DNA from: Angiostrongylus vasorum
Lineage: Eukaryota; Nematoda; Chromadorea; Rhabditida; Metastrongylidae
NCBI GenBank assembly: GCA_018806985.1
Contig: JADANN010000461.1
Location: 3,681,276 to 3,745,275 of the forward strand
Direction: 5' to 3'
Length of the DNA stretch: 64,000 nucleotides
The notes under the pieces were generated by a model. That model worked only from the letters and a program-made list of their open reading frames with translations, was not told the origin of the DNA and ran no database searches. Positions 51,329 through 63,630 of the stretch are shown one piece after another (the first letter of the stretch is position 1; every line of letters starts with the position of its first letter). Made by a program: the position numbers and the translations under genes.

Positions 51329-51833
51329 GACTTTGCATGAGGTTGCTATAAATCTTTATCGTGGCTAAAGTCTCGGCGGTTTCGTAATCATCAGAACCGT
51401 GATGGTTTGAGTCGATGTGCTCAGTACTGGTTGCCTCTCGAGACGTCGGTTTTGGTAGCCGTCGCATCGAGTAGAATCGAGCTGAATGGAGCATTGAGGC
51501 AGCGTCCATAGCTCTCAACACTTGGTTCGTCTGGTTTGGTTTCCGTTGGGTGTCGAGCAAAGAGAGAGCGGTATGAAATGCCGAACGAGGTCAGGTCACT
51601 TCAAAACGGCTGGAGTCCTGTATTAAAGGCCAGTGTTGAGCGACGCTACTTCATTCGTGCAGTGCTGCACTGCACTCGATTCGTCTCAATGAGACGGCTA
51701 CGAAGACCAACAAGTCAAGAAGAAACAACTGCTGTGGACACTCAACTTGGATCATCGCCATGCTGAAGAAGGCAAAACCACCGAAGTGTCAGCTGTAATA
51801 AAGATTTGTAACAACCTCATGTAAGCTTGTCAT
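51329..51833. mobile_element. Foldback/MITE-like element M1
   Basis: Ends are imperfect inverted repeats of about 70 bases: GCATGAGGTTGCTATAAATC at the left against the reverse of AGATTTGTAACAACCTCATG at the right. Interior segments (GTAGCCGTCGCATCGAGTAG against the reverse of GACGGCTACGAAGACC) also pair, so the whole element can fold back. Confidence 0.65.
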
Positions 51834-53540
51834 TAAACTGAAATATTGATTATTCATACTGAGGTGCAATGAAAGTCGGAATTGAATGATCAGCTTTAGT
51901 TTCTTTGCGGTGTTTTAATAGTAGTAAAACCCATATCTTCCGATGTATATTGTGCTATTCTCTTGGTATTTTCTAATATCTTAATACGTGAATATTTCCA
52001 TAATGTATAAATATTGGTCATTCCATAACGTTTCCATCTCTTCGCTGAAGCATGCTCTGTTTTTAGAGACTGAGTTCCACTTCTTCAATAAACGTTAAAG
52101 AACGCACTTTTTTAGGCTTACGAAGCATTATCCGGAATAGAGGGGATATGTGAATGCACTCAACGCGGCATTTAGGAGTACTTTACGCCCTTCTAAACGT
52201 CCTAACATGGAGAGCGTAGCTTGTATTGAATTGGACTTACTAAATGCGGAAATCCTGATGGTTATTTAAATGGTACAAAGAATCCACGTCATAAATCATC
52301 AGGCCAGTAGAACGACACCCACATCTACACCACTGTAAGTATTTCCAAAGACAACTACAATAATTGCTAGAAAAAAACCCTCTTTGAACACTTAACTCAA
52401 GTCACTGGGAGGATCTAAAGAGGGCAATGATGACGAGGCGTTAATCACAACCAGAAGTTTTTGTATCGACATCATAGTATTTTATCTAAAACATGTGAAT
52501 AAACTTGTTATTGGTTACTGTAACTGGTTCTTTTCTCTGTACACGATAATATTATCTAGATGACATCGGTATAAATCGGTAGTTTGCACGAGAATATAAT
52601 TCTGCATGGGTTCGAAATCCACATGAGCCTCTTAGTTTTGCTCATCTCTCAGCATCCTTGTGGTCGTGTTCCACATAGCACCCTGCATTGAGAAAAGAAT
52701 GGGCTGTAAATAAAAAGGTTGGAATATTACTGCCAACATAATTTGTAAAATTGTCCACCGCCTTATCTTTTTTCCGAACTTTTTAGATTATTCTACAGCT
52801 TATTCTTCCAATCATAGATGTTCATTAAATAATCACATAAGAAGTGTTGTCGTGAAAAATTCTGCAAACAACTCATAAAAACCAATCGATAACCATTCAT
52901 TCCATATCGGGCAAAACTTGTAACAACAGCAAATGGAGTAGTTTCTCAGTAAACTGGCATTAATAGTATCTTCAATCATAACTTTTTTTTTCACCATATT
53001 GAATTTTAAATTGGATTTCAACATCATTCACCGTGATCATTAGGAGATAAAACGACACGTAGGAATTTAAATGAGCGCATTCAGAAGCTAACATCCGTTT
53101 TATTATTAATGCTCCAAACGGTTTCTTTTACAATTTCTATGGTTCGAAACACCAAGTTTAAGGGAATCATAAAACAAACGAATCAATCGATACATACGAT
53201 ATATGTCATGGTGGTAGTAGGAAGAAAACGAATACAGTGATTTGGAAGAGTTTCATTCGAGAGTTGTGCAACGAATCACTTTGAGTACAAGTCAAACAAC
53301 AGAAGATTTTTCGTTTGGAAATATACAAATTTACAAACGAATGTGCTATTTACACGTGTGGAAATGACCCTGATGGTTAAGGAAGAACACTCATGAGTAT
53401 CCTAGAAGTTTTCCTCAATATATATTCGACGAAAATCGACTTTCGATATGCACCAAGTTTCATCACAATCGAAATTACCCGACTATTTAGAATAGTAACA
53501 GTAATTCTACACTTAGATGGTCCGTTCGCACATGGCTTAC
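51834..53540. other. No gene firmly supported
   Basis: May hold 3' exons or UTR of the globin-like gene on the minus strand. A minus frame at 52833-53027 is AT-rich and unconvincing. Confidence 0.3.
52600..52722 (+). mobile_element. S2 SINE-like repeat, head lost
   Basis: GCATGGGTTCGAAATCCACA through CTCATCTCTCAGCATCCTTG to GGGCTGTAAATAAAAAGGTT. Confidence 0.6.
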
Positions 53541-56500
53541 GGGCGCCAGCACTTCTTCCAATCTTTCTTGCCCGTCCATAAGAGTAGTCAAGATCGTTTG
53601 AATGTATGACTGTTGTTTAAGGATTTGTTGTCTTCTCTTCTCAAGGGCACACTGAATTCCGGTCATGCTTAGATTTCCCCGGAATCTCGAATAAGCCATA
53701 CAGGAGCTTTTGCAAACATTCACTGTCCTACCTTTCCTCCATCCTCTAAATTACTAGGACTGGAGGAGGTTTAGTTGACTTGGCACTAGGATTCCTCCAA
53801 GACGACACCAGTTTCTGCTATTAGATTGATCGATCTAGGACAATGCAATAGACCAAGTCCACTGGTGACAACAGTGACAATATTGCTGTAAATAACTACA
53901 AATAAAATGGCATAAATTTAAGCAAAGCACCTAATACGGCGATAGAAGAATAAATCCTGAGAGCATTAAGAGGAAACGTTTACGAGATGTACATTTTCAC
54001 GCGGATCCGTGACTATTTCCAGACGAGGTGTCAGCAGAAAGAGCTTCCTGAACATAGTACTCTTGAACTTAAAATGATAATCATCCTTTGCCGCACCTTA
54101 GCTACTGGGCACTTTTAGTATCTTAATATAGCGAACAGACGAGTAACATGGGAAGTGTTTGTTACCATTCTTCCGTAAAAATAAACGGTTCTATACGAAA
54201 ACTATGAGGTTCCTGGAATCCCTCGAGCTAGTAGAAGCCACCTTATACTCTTGGAGCTACAAGGACATCAGCTGTTCTCACCCAAAATATTAATGGGATT
54301 ACAAATAGTACAGATGGTTATTCTAAATGTAATGAATGAATAAGCAGTTTTAAAGTCAAATGAGAGAAAAAAATGAAATCTAAATTGCAAACTTACAGCG
54401 AGAAATCCCCTTTTTTCATGTTTTGTATGACGAACTGGATAAGTTTGTACCATATTTCCCTGCTTTTCTTCTCGCTCATTGTTATCGATTTTCCACAAAC
54501 CGTGAACGGCTTGGCTGAAAAGCAAGATATTTACATACATTTGTTCATTTATTTCTTTATGAAGCCATGCAGTCCATGCAGCGTATTGCTCAGAGGTGCA
54601 TCGATGATGCACACGAGCTTTGGTTCGATCACGCACATTGCGCTAACCGATCCCCCATGCATTTAGGGATCCTCATATGATTAACACATTTGTCTGGTAG
54701 CAAAATAGAACTGATTTTATACATCAGTGTAGAGCTTAGCTAAAGCACTAAAGCACTAAACCATTTTATGGTCTGCTAGCAATAATAGGGGACGAAAATA
54801 AATGTGTTTAGATTCTTATGGCTTGTCATCCCCGATTCACAGGATAATCTTCACCATGGATTTTTTGTATAGTTGAAAAAGAAAACTTTAGAAAGAGAGA
54901 TTCACGTTTGCTCATCAATGCAGCCATAATCGTGTCCAGTAGACAATTCTTTACGCATAGCCAATTTTCGGCTTGAAACCAGACTTTCATACGAAAATGC
55001 GATGCACCAAGACGTTGTGATTGAAGTGCGATTAGTTCTGCAGCGTTCTCTTCATCCAGCTTGCTAATCACCTGGAATAAATATTTGTTCGTCTGATGCT
55101 AATATTCGCGTATAACTACGCCAGTCATAATTCATATGAGTAGAGGGAAAAATAAAAGTCAATAAGGACTAATCGTAATTTTCAGTTTTCTCCAACTATT
55201 TTTTTGCGTTATTATGTGCTCATTAGTTGCCTCTATGGGAAATTCCTTCAAGGAGCACTTTTATGGTTCTCATTTTGAGAGTGCAGATGGTCGCACTTCT
55301 TCGTATACTGTAACTATAACACACATTTAAAACGAAGGACAATGGATAAAGCTCTCAGCATTGATCAATCGCTGAGGGATGCGCCATGCATTCGACTTTA
55401 TCGTTGGAGGTGACTGAATGCATATCTGGCCTTTACAATTACTCACGGTAGTCTACCGATGTATCGAGCCAGTGCTGCTATCCTCCCTAGAGAAGTCTGA
55501 TACCAATTTACCGAACCCGGAGGGATAGAAGGCTTGGTGGGCCATGGGCGCGGGGATCGATTCCACGTCCACGTAATGGAAGGAACACTACCGTTGCGCT
55601 GCCCACTCCGTGTATCTTGGAGGTGGTTGAATGCATACAGTACACGTTTATGTAGTTCAATTCAACTCTTGTTTTTTCTCGCATAATGAAAGATATAGGG
55701 GAGTGGGTAGCGCAATGGTAACCTAGTTCGAAGGCGTTCTAATTTAACTAAGCATTTCATTTCTCCGGAGTCGACAAGTTGCACCAGACAGCGCTAGGGA
55801 CAAACTAACTCCCCATTTTACGATGGAATGCCCTAGCATGGATATGTCTAAGGAGCATCGCCACGACGAGTGCTCAATGAAATTCACGAAGACGACGAAA
55901 AAGCTCTCAAGCGACAGTGGTAGCCGCACGCAAAAAAGTTTGAAAACCTTCATAGATGGTAGATACGAGGAATCGAATCGAATGCAAAAAGCGCTGAAAT
56001 CCGTGCATTGAGACGTCGTGTCATATAATATAGATATTTTTCGCACGACCTATCTTTCACGCATGTAGCGCAGTGATCGGAGGCGGCCTGTAATACACAT
56101 GAGATCGAGTCCTGCGCCCCAAGCCCACCTTCCATGCCTTTGGGGTGGGTGAATTGGTGCCAGAGTTGTCTGGGAGGATAGCAGCACTGGCTCGATGCAT
56201 CGGTAGGCCACCGCGAGTCATTGTAAAGGTTTCAGTCACTTCCAATGATGCTTAATTAAGTCGAATGTATTGTGCACTCCTCAGAGATTGATAAACACCG
56301 GGAGATTTATTTATCTATTTATTTGTTTTTTCATCTTTCACATATCACATGTACTTTACGGATCCCATCACTCCTCACATTCGATTCCTTTCATCGTATC
56401 CATCGTCCATGAAGGTCTTCGAACTTTTCTTGTGCTGCTGTTTAGGCTGCTGCTTGCGAATCACCAACTTTTCATAAACGTCGTTAAATGCTGATAGAGT

Positions 56501-57274
56501 CGGTTCTCTCTGGAGTCCTAGAAGGGTTATGCTGGAGTGTTCACACAGAAAGTTGAAAGTTGAATTGTAGAAAGTGTACTGTTCCCAAACAAGTCTGGTG
56601 CCAATTTCCTGACCCGGGAGGGATGAGTGAATTGGTGATCCCCGGTGCGGGATCCCACCAGTTCCGTGTTCGTGATGATCAGCATCACTACCACTGCGCT
56701 ACCGGACCCCATGTAATAACAATGATATTAGTTCCCAGAATCAACTTTCTATTTACCTCTGGCGATGGATTATAAATGCGTCATTTTGTCGTTCAGCAAA
56801 CGCGGTGTTGTTATACAGTATACGTTTACTTCCATGCAAAAACACATACAACACAACAGTAGCTGACGTTTCGGCAGTAACAGTTACTGCCCTACAGTCA
56901 CCAACCATATGCGCCTCCAACCAGCTGTTCTTTTCTTCCTCAGTAGAAGACTGGTAAACGAACGGATCTGAAGAAGGCAATACTACCGAAACCTTAGCTG
57001 CTGTTGTGTTGTAGGTTTTTTTTTCTCGTGGAAGTAAACGTATACTTTATTTCATCGTTTGGAGAGGATTGAATGCATATCTAGCTTTTACAATGACTCG
57101 CTGTGGCCTACCGATATATCAAGCCAGTGCTGCTATTCCCCCAGACAAGTCTGACACCAATTCTCCGACTCCGAAAGGATGGAAGGCTCGGTGAGCCACG
57201 GGCGCGTGGATCGATTCCACGTGTGTGTTGCAGGGCGCCTCCCAACGCGCCCCTTGTAACGGTACAAGTGTAAT

Positions 57275-57318
<44 letters not shown>

Positions 57319-57372
57319 TAATAATAAATAATAATAATAATAATCATAATAATAACAATAATAATAATAACA

Positions 57373-57409
<37 letters not shown>

Positions 57410-59624
57410 TGAGAAGGACATGTGATGGCAAGCACTACCTACTTTCGAAGAATGCATTTAAATATTTGCACAAATATGAATAGGTTTTATATTTGCGTAA
57501 TTGAGCTGTTTTACTGTTACTGCTTCCTCGATCACTTAGTAGTTGCTGTGTAAAAGTTGATCGATTTTTTGTGCTGATGATGAAGCTTTTTCTATTCGCG
57601 TTTCTGTTCTGAACTGCTAAACCAAGAAGTGTAAATAAGGAAGGACGTTGTTCGAAATATTTCCACTGTCATGGTATGTGAATCCTTAAATTGGAACGTG
57701 TCAAACGCATATACGTTACTTGGAATGGATTGTACTTCATATAATAAATTCCGGCGATAGTCCAGTACACAATAATAGTTATCTAAAGATTACGTCGTTA
57801 TCTTTTTTTCTCTAGAGAGATAGCACTAAAGTTCACATTAATGGTTTTGAAAATGAGCGCTTGCAGTGAGTGCACTGGTTAAAGGTGTGCTTCAGTACAC
57901 TCATATTCAATCGCTCCTTCTAAACCAACCAAGTGAGCCGTACTTCCGAGTTCGGAAAATTGAAAGCAAACATGTCTAAAGATTTAAAAAAGCAGTGACT
58001 GGGCTAATAAATCGGGAGAATATTGCAAGTCACTGCATAGGCCAAATATGCATTCAATCACTTCCACGATGTTACGAATAGATTCAAATGCATATCACAT
58101 CCGTCAGGATTTATCAGTGTCGATGACTTTTTCACTTGAAAAAAATTGTATGGCTGTTTTCCTTAGTGCCGAATGGCGATAAAGGTCAATATTGCTAGGA
58201 ACTCTCTTAGTTTCTAATCAGGAATGCTTCATTGCACTAAGAAAAGGCAAGGAAAAATGTGTTTGCCATTTTCATCTTTAATTCTAACTAAGTGCACATT
58301 TTGACTAGGATGAGCACAGCGAACTGTCTGTGGCTAAACATCTAGTGGGAAGAGAGCGGCGGATTATCCACCGCAATGCAACTAGGTGGCCTCACTAAAA
58401 AGGCTATGTTCTTCATGTTACACAAATAAGCAGAGGCCACTAAACAACCACTATGTGCGATTGAGACAAACGAATAAAAGCTGCTCTGATGTTCGTTCGA
58501 ATCACTGATAAAAAAAATAGTTTACGATGCGCTTCGATTTCAATGTGCATCTGTCCGAGAATAATCGCTCCGTTTGGCTATAAACAAGGATATTCCCATT
58601 TGCAGCTGCCTTCAAAAATTTCATTTGTTTTGACATTTTTTGCTTCAAATTCCTAAACGTCATATATTGTGTGCACTACAGTACTTTATTTGATTGGATT
58701 CACTTTCTTTCATTCACCACAAGAAGGCCCTCGGAATTTCGCGTGTGGGTCCAGCTGCTGCTTAAGGATTTTTGGCCTTCTTCGTGAATTTGATTCAGTG
58801 CTGCTCGAGTTTGTTCCCACTGGATCCTGGGATAGCCGTGCTAGAGCGTTCCCAGGTCTTCACTACAGACAGTCTTTCCTCCCTATGAATTCCAGGGAGC
58901 TGTTCATAGAGCTAAGGTACGAATTTCCTGATCCTGGCGAGGTTGAGGACTGATTGGCTCGGTGCGGGCTGGAATCAGAGCCTTGCCCGTAATATTGAAC
59001 CGCATCTCTACCACTGCGTTACTGATCTCCTGTTAAGAAATCCGGGATCGCAAATTTCGCTCTCAGTTCTTGTGATGTCTCAGAAAAACTGTATTTTGCA
59101 GTGATAGGGCCTCTTCTACAAGTGTATCAACTTTTCACGTCCTCAACTACTATGGTTGTGGAAAATTTGTAAGCATTTATTTAAAAAAAAACAGCATGGG
59201 GCGTTATGCGTTCATGAAATTTCTGCCGGAAGAATGATTAAAAAGTGTTGAACCAAGTTCGTTTTCACGTGGGCTTAACAGATCATATCATCCGAACTGC
59301 TCTACATTTAGCGCGGCGAGTAAAATCCGTCAGAAAAAAAAACAAAATATAAATTTCTGTCTAAAAAGCTTTAGCTTAATGACATTTTACTGGCCATTTT
59401 AAGTTACTTAATGAAGACACAATTCAAGTACCTGATTGAAAAACATCACAACGCCGTTGGCGACCGCATGTGCTCGTTCGAACTTCTTCACATCTTCGGC
59501 GGTAAAAGTAGCGGATCCAAGCCAATCGTTCGAATGACTTTCGATTAGAGCACGAAATCTGGTTCGATTATCGTTCAGGAGACCAGCTACTAATTCACAA
59601 CCAATGTCGGTCACACTATTTGCT
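53541..59624 (-). CDS. Globin-family gene with C-terminal extension, partial
   Basis: Minus-strand exons: 59432-59624, 54841-55071, 54397-54642 and 53541-53722. The first three join phase 0 to phase 0. The first carries the A-E helices and FERAHAVANGVVMFFNQ, whose His fits the distal E7 position. The second carries LDEENAAELIALQSQRLG, then ASHFRM with the proximal F8 His and FQAENWLC of the G helix. The third gives an H-helix-like AAWTAWLHKEINEQ and then continues for about 45 basic residues. The fourth is a charged helix (LEKRRQQILKQQSYIQTIL) whose start phase does not match exon 3, so an exon is missing or it is a separate gene. The family binds haem and O2; many nematode globins are neuronal or sensory. 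The 5' exon before 59624 (phase 2) and the 3' end were not found. The 4.4 kb intron holds S1, S3 and foldback repeats. Confidence 0.65.
55339..55608 (-). mobile_element. S1 SINE copy
   Basis: AATGGATAAAGCTCTCAGCA to CGTTGCGCTGCCCACTCCG; in the long intron of the globin-like gene. Confidence 0.8.
56057..56308 (+). mobile_element. S1 SINE copy
   Basis: Head TTCACGCATGTAGCGCAGTG; small deletions near 56115 and 56230; globin-like gene intron. Confidence 0.8.
56335..56715 (-). mobile_element. S3 SINE-like repeat, nearly full length
   Basis: Body ATCGTCCATGAAGGTCTTCG through CAAGTCTGGTGCCAATTTCC to the head CACTACCACTGCGCTACCGG. Confidence 0.7.
56731..57048. mobile_element. Foldback/MITE-like element M2
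   Basis: Inverted arms: TATACGTTTACTTCCATGCA...AACACAACAGTAGCTGACG at 56817-56871, and the reverse of AGCTGCTGTTGTGTTGTAGG...GGAAGTAAACGTATAC at 56995-57042. The left flank CCCAGAATCAACTTTCTA recurs in the 60.1 kb copy. Confidence 0.65.
57052..57258 (-). mobile_element. S1 SINE copy, tail-truncated
   Basis: Starts at CATCGTTTGGAGAGGATTGA directly after the foldback element and ends CCCAACGCGCCCC, followed by the AAT microsatellite. Confidence 0.75.
57271..57409. repeat. (AAT)n microsatellite, interrupted
   Basis: About 139 bases of AAT repeats with a few C and G interruptions. Encodes meaningless poly-Asn or poly-Ile ORFs. Confidence 0.95.
57880..58138 (+). mobile_element. Degenerate S1 SINE copy
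   Basis: Recognised by CCAACCAAGTGAGCCGTACT, GCCAAATATGCATTCAATCA and the final GATTTATCAGTGTCGATGAC. Confidence 0.55.
58680..59035 (-). mobile_element. S3 SINE-like repeat
   Basis: Body with TTCGTGAATTTGATTCAGTG, head region TCTCTACCACTGCGTTACTG. It gives a 94-codon spurious + ORF. Confidence 0.6.
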
Positions 59625-59669
59625 CTGGAAAAAATGTGTTTACAAGTTGTTGGCAACAAAGTAGATAGA

Positions 59670-59925
59670 AGATAAACCATTCGAACATCTCTTAAAGATG
59701 CGCCATGCATTCGACTCCATGTGTAATATCGAACATATGGCAGAATAATTTGCGACTACCCACCGATGGGTCAAGTCGGTGTTTTTTATTCTGATAGATC
59801 GATTTGATGCCAATTTGTTAACCATGAAAGGTTGGGAGACTTGTTTAGCTTGGGGTTAGGAAACGAGCCAAAAATACCTATCTATTGCAGGCACCAGGCA
59901 CCTCTCATCGCCGCGTTACACATTT
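59670..59925 (-). mobile_element. Degenerate S1 SINE copy
   Basis: AAGATGCGCCATGCATTCGA, then ACCCACCGATGGGTCAAGTC, then GGCACCTCTCATCGCCGCGT. It lies just upstream of the first globin exon on that strand. Confidence 0.6.
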
Positions 59926-60126
59926 CTTATTAACAATAATCATTGATCTATCTGTTATACTGTTTACTTTACGATACTGCACAAAACAGTTAAAATCTGG
60001 TGAATACGAACGTTTAATGTCCCACAGAATTTAGTATTTCGTATTGACGTAAGAGGAGGGGGAAACCGCATAAGAAGAGATTTCGTTCGATAACATGCTG
60101 TGGGTTGTTTTTAAATTGTAAACTTC

Positions 60127-60320
60127 CCAGGATCAACTTCCTACTAACCTCAGGATTGGATTATTAATGCGTCGTTTGCTTCCGACCGTTTGTGTTACTG
60201 AAGCTTTTGACGTAATAAATTGCGTATTAATATACCCTTCCAGGATCTGAAGAAGGCAGCACTGCCGAAACGTCAGCTACTTTTGTGTTGAATTTGTTTT
60301 TGCACTGAAGTAAACGTAAA
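60127..60320. mobile_element. M2 copy, left arm decayed
   Basis: Shares CCCAGGATCAACTTCCTA, GGATTATTAATGCGTCGTTT and the right arm GATCTGAAGAAGGCAGCACT...CTGAAGTAAACGTAAA. Confidence 0.55.
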
Positions 60321-62479
60321 TCTATAACAACCTCGCGACGGCCGAAAAAAAATGACGCATTGGTAAGGCTTTTTCCTCGAAGAACTTCGTTCGATCTCTG
60401 AAGGTCTTAGGAATTCTTGTGGTTAAGTCTGCCAACGACCTAGCGCGGCTATTAAAGGGATTCCAGCGAGAGTCTACCAGAAAAGTATTCAGTTGCACCG
60501 ATGAAGAAAACTACTGTCACTAGCCCAACTTACAGCCCAAGCATCTTCTTACATGATGGGTGTAAGAATTAAGGATAAGACTGCTGGGATTTACGTAGTA
60601 CTTAACACCATGTAACGAAAAAAATAAAAAAAATAAAGTGCCACTGAAAGGAAAAAAAAGACTGATCACTACACATACTTTTCCCACGAGTTCTTGAGAT
60701 ATCGTATCTCAGTTGGTGTGAAGCTTAATCCATTCTTAGACACTGCAGCATCGCTACTTTGTTCTTTTGCTCACCGTAGACATCTGAATGCTTTCAGGTT
60801 GTTTCCAGTGTATGAAATCATAACGTTGCGTAGAAGTAAAAGAAAATCGCGTAAAAGTGCACAAAACAAATCGGAGACGTGAACGATGTTGGTGAGGAAC
60901 TGATGATGTCCATTAGTAAGAGAGGAGGGCATTAGAGAAGCCAATGCATACGGTTATTGTGGCTAATAAGCAAAGATATCAACGGCGATGGTTAATCATT
61001 ATTTGATAAGATGTGTATCAATACGGCTATGGCTTAACAAAAGTTTCATAGCTTAGTTAAATGGAAAGTTAAAGGATATTGATACAATTCGGTTTCTACC
61101 ACTGTGTTAGATAAGACGTATAATCAGCAACGAGTTTTTCTTAAGATATGAGTAGTTCGAGTATTTTTCTAGTACTAAAACACAACAAAGGAATCTGCTC
61201 CAAGTTCCTTACTCGCTCTTAATTAATCCGCTAGCTGAGAATTCTCGAGCTACATATATCTGAATCGGAACGTAAACTTTATGAACCAATTAAGACAGTT
61301 GAAAAGAAAGAAGAAGCATCCCTTTACACTTAGTTGTGTGGTCTTTGAAGAAAGTGCTTCAATGAAATAGCGAAGAAGACAAAGGGCCCTCGTCTCCGCG
61401 CTCACATATTTGACGACGTGGCTTTTCTTGCATTGGCATAAGCCAGGGATGCCTTGATGTTATACAGTGTAGTGGATGGGAGGTGGATTGTGAAAGAGTT
61501 AAAGGGCAGTCAACTTTATCGAGATGATGATGGATTACGTATTCAATAATACGCAAGAGCTAGAAGAGCCTTTTTACTTCCCATCAATGTTTTTGATACT
61601 TGGCTAGAGATATTGCCGTTTATGCCAGTAGATCGAAAATCAATGGAACCTTAAAGAACGTAATTTGTCTTGTGTACAACCGTTCCACATTATCCTTTAG
61701 GTTGTGCTTCACGGTACATAACAGCGATATTACCGATTGACAGAGTCAAGTCTAAAATGGATGAAAAAGATGGTTCGCTTCACTGGTCTCAGACAAACAG
61801 AACCTATTCGGTAGTGCTTCCACGAGAACGGGAAAACGAGAGTTTGGTGGTGCCCTCTTGAGCTGGTCGTCGGTCAACGGTTGACAACAAGGAGTACATG
61901 TGATTATGCATAATACAGAGTTCTTCCATGAAAAAATTTTTACGATGGCGTTGTTGCCATTTAGCTCTTTTAAAATTTCAAGCGATATGCTTTTTGATGT
62001 GGTAAACGAACTTTTTGCAAACTATTGTACGGAATGTTCCGGTGGCGAATAGAACTGATGAAACTTCCAGGGAAAGAACTTTCCAGGCTAATTAGTAGCT
62101 ATCGTTTTTACATAAAAGGAAAAGAAAAGCACCATGACAACAATTATGTATATTATATTATGTATGTGTTATACTGTAAGGAAAGATAATATTACTCGGA
62201 GAATTGCTCGTGTAACCATCGAGTGCAATACGATAAAGCGCCACTGAAGCGGAAACGATTACTCCACGTGTTCCTTCCTCATCGAATTTCGTGGAAGACA
62301 AACAAGTAGCTGTTCTGGTCAAAGTCACAGCACTAGGAAGGTCGCATACTGGAATGGTCATTAAGGTATGAGCCATATTCACGTCAATTGAATAAAAGTG
62401 TATCACAATCGATCTCACACCAAAACTGATTCCTTCCATAGTTTTAAGTATTACGGTGACGTTTTCAGACAAACATTTC
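60321..62479. other. No gene firmly supported
   Basis: Should contain the 5' exons of the globin-like gene if they lie in the window; none phased. A 62-codon basic + frame at 60694-60882 is unsupported. Confidence 0.3.
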
Positions 62480-62733
62480 CTGTCACATGTTTCACCTGTA
62501 GTCCCAGTGATCGTCGAGTGACTCGAGCAGGCGCCAGTAAATCTTCCATTTTTCCTTGTCACTGCAAGACTAGCCCAGTGGGTTCTGCTCGCTCTAGGGA
62601 CTCGTTGAGCATCATATCTTTCTTCTAGGCTTTTCGTGAAGAACTCTGGCCATCGATTCGGTGGTCTTTCTGCAGTGCGTTTGACATCTCGAAGAATTTA
62701 GTCACTAACGGCTCTTGTCCATCAGACAAACAT
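62480..62733 (-). mobile_element. Second RTE LINE 3' end, 5'-truncated
   Basis: The minus strand matches the end of the 19.3-20.2 kb element: GATGGACAAGAGCCGTTAGT at its 5' side, then frames reading FFTKSLEERYDAQRVP and RASRTHWASLA. The tail after the stop is short and degenerate. Confidence 0.7.
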
Positions 62734-63084
62734 TTAGTGTTGTATAATCAGATGAATACGCAGTTTTGTTGAAACTGAACAATAATCTTTTTATGGGACG
62801 TCCAGTTAACTCAGTCCAGACAGTGATCTTCGAAATAGTGAATTGTGAAACTCGAGTCATGAAAACGGAAATGAGCAAATAGCGGGAAAACGTAGTAATT
62901 GAGTTCTGAACCCTATAACTATTAAAATGTCACCCTCTATTTGACGTCATACCCCTGCCGCGGAAAAATAATGGGCAACAAATCAAAAGTTAAATATTGT
63001 CAGCTTTTTATTTAATTTTTTTCATTTTTTTATTTTATTTTTAATTTATTTTTGTTTATTTTTTTTGATTATTGATTTTCATTT

Positions 63085-63250
63085 CACGGTATGAAGTGGA
63101 GCAGAAGTACAAGGATACTGAGATGTGAACAAAATCAGGGACCCCCAGGTGGGCTTCGAACGCGCTATTACTGTTACCGGGGAGCTGCGTGCTATCCACC
63201 ACACCAACCGAGGTGTTTGCTTTGCCTTTCTCACGGCCAGTTCTTACTAT
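63085..63250 (-). mobile_element. S2 SINE-like repeat
   Basis: Reverse copy with GTGGGCTTCGAACGCGCTAT (B box) and GCTATCCACCACACCAACCG (head). It pairs with the forward copy at 63437. Confidence 0.65.
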
Positions 63251-63436
63251 ATCGGTATTATCAGCAATTACCCGTCAACGGGAATGAGCATCCTCCTATC
63301 TTAGCATCCTTGTGGTTGTATTGCACATAATTTCGCCTACAGCTTCAGCTTTAACTTAGTTCACCACCGATTTCTGCTCTCCAAGTCATTAACATTGAGG
63401 GGTAAACTGCTGATAGCACCTTTAGGCTAAAAAAAT

Positions 63437-63630
63437 TGGGTAAGAGAAAGGCAAAAGCAAAAATCCTTGGTAGGTGTGGTGGATCGCACATGAGCGTTCT
63501 ATAATCGCGCGTTCGAAGCCCACATGATATCTTAGGATTTGCTCACATCTCAGGATCATTGTGGTTGTATTTCACTTCATATCTTGCCATAAAAAAAGAA
63601 TGGGCAGTAAGTAAAAAGTTAGCCTACCAC
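63437..63630 (+). mobile_element. S2 SINE-like repeat
   Basis: Head TTGGTAGGTGTGGTGGATCG, B box CGCGCGTTCGAAGCCC, tail GGGCAGTAAGTAAAAAGTTA. Confidence 0.7.

Noticed and set aside
57108..57431. Ile- and Asn-rich ORFs
   Set aside because: Products of the AAT microsatellite plus an S1 SINE.
60694..60882. Basic 62-codon + ORF
   Set aside because: No acceptor in phase and no recognised family; kept only as unsupported sequence.
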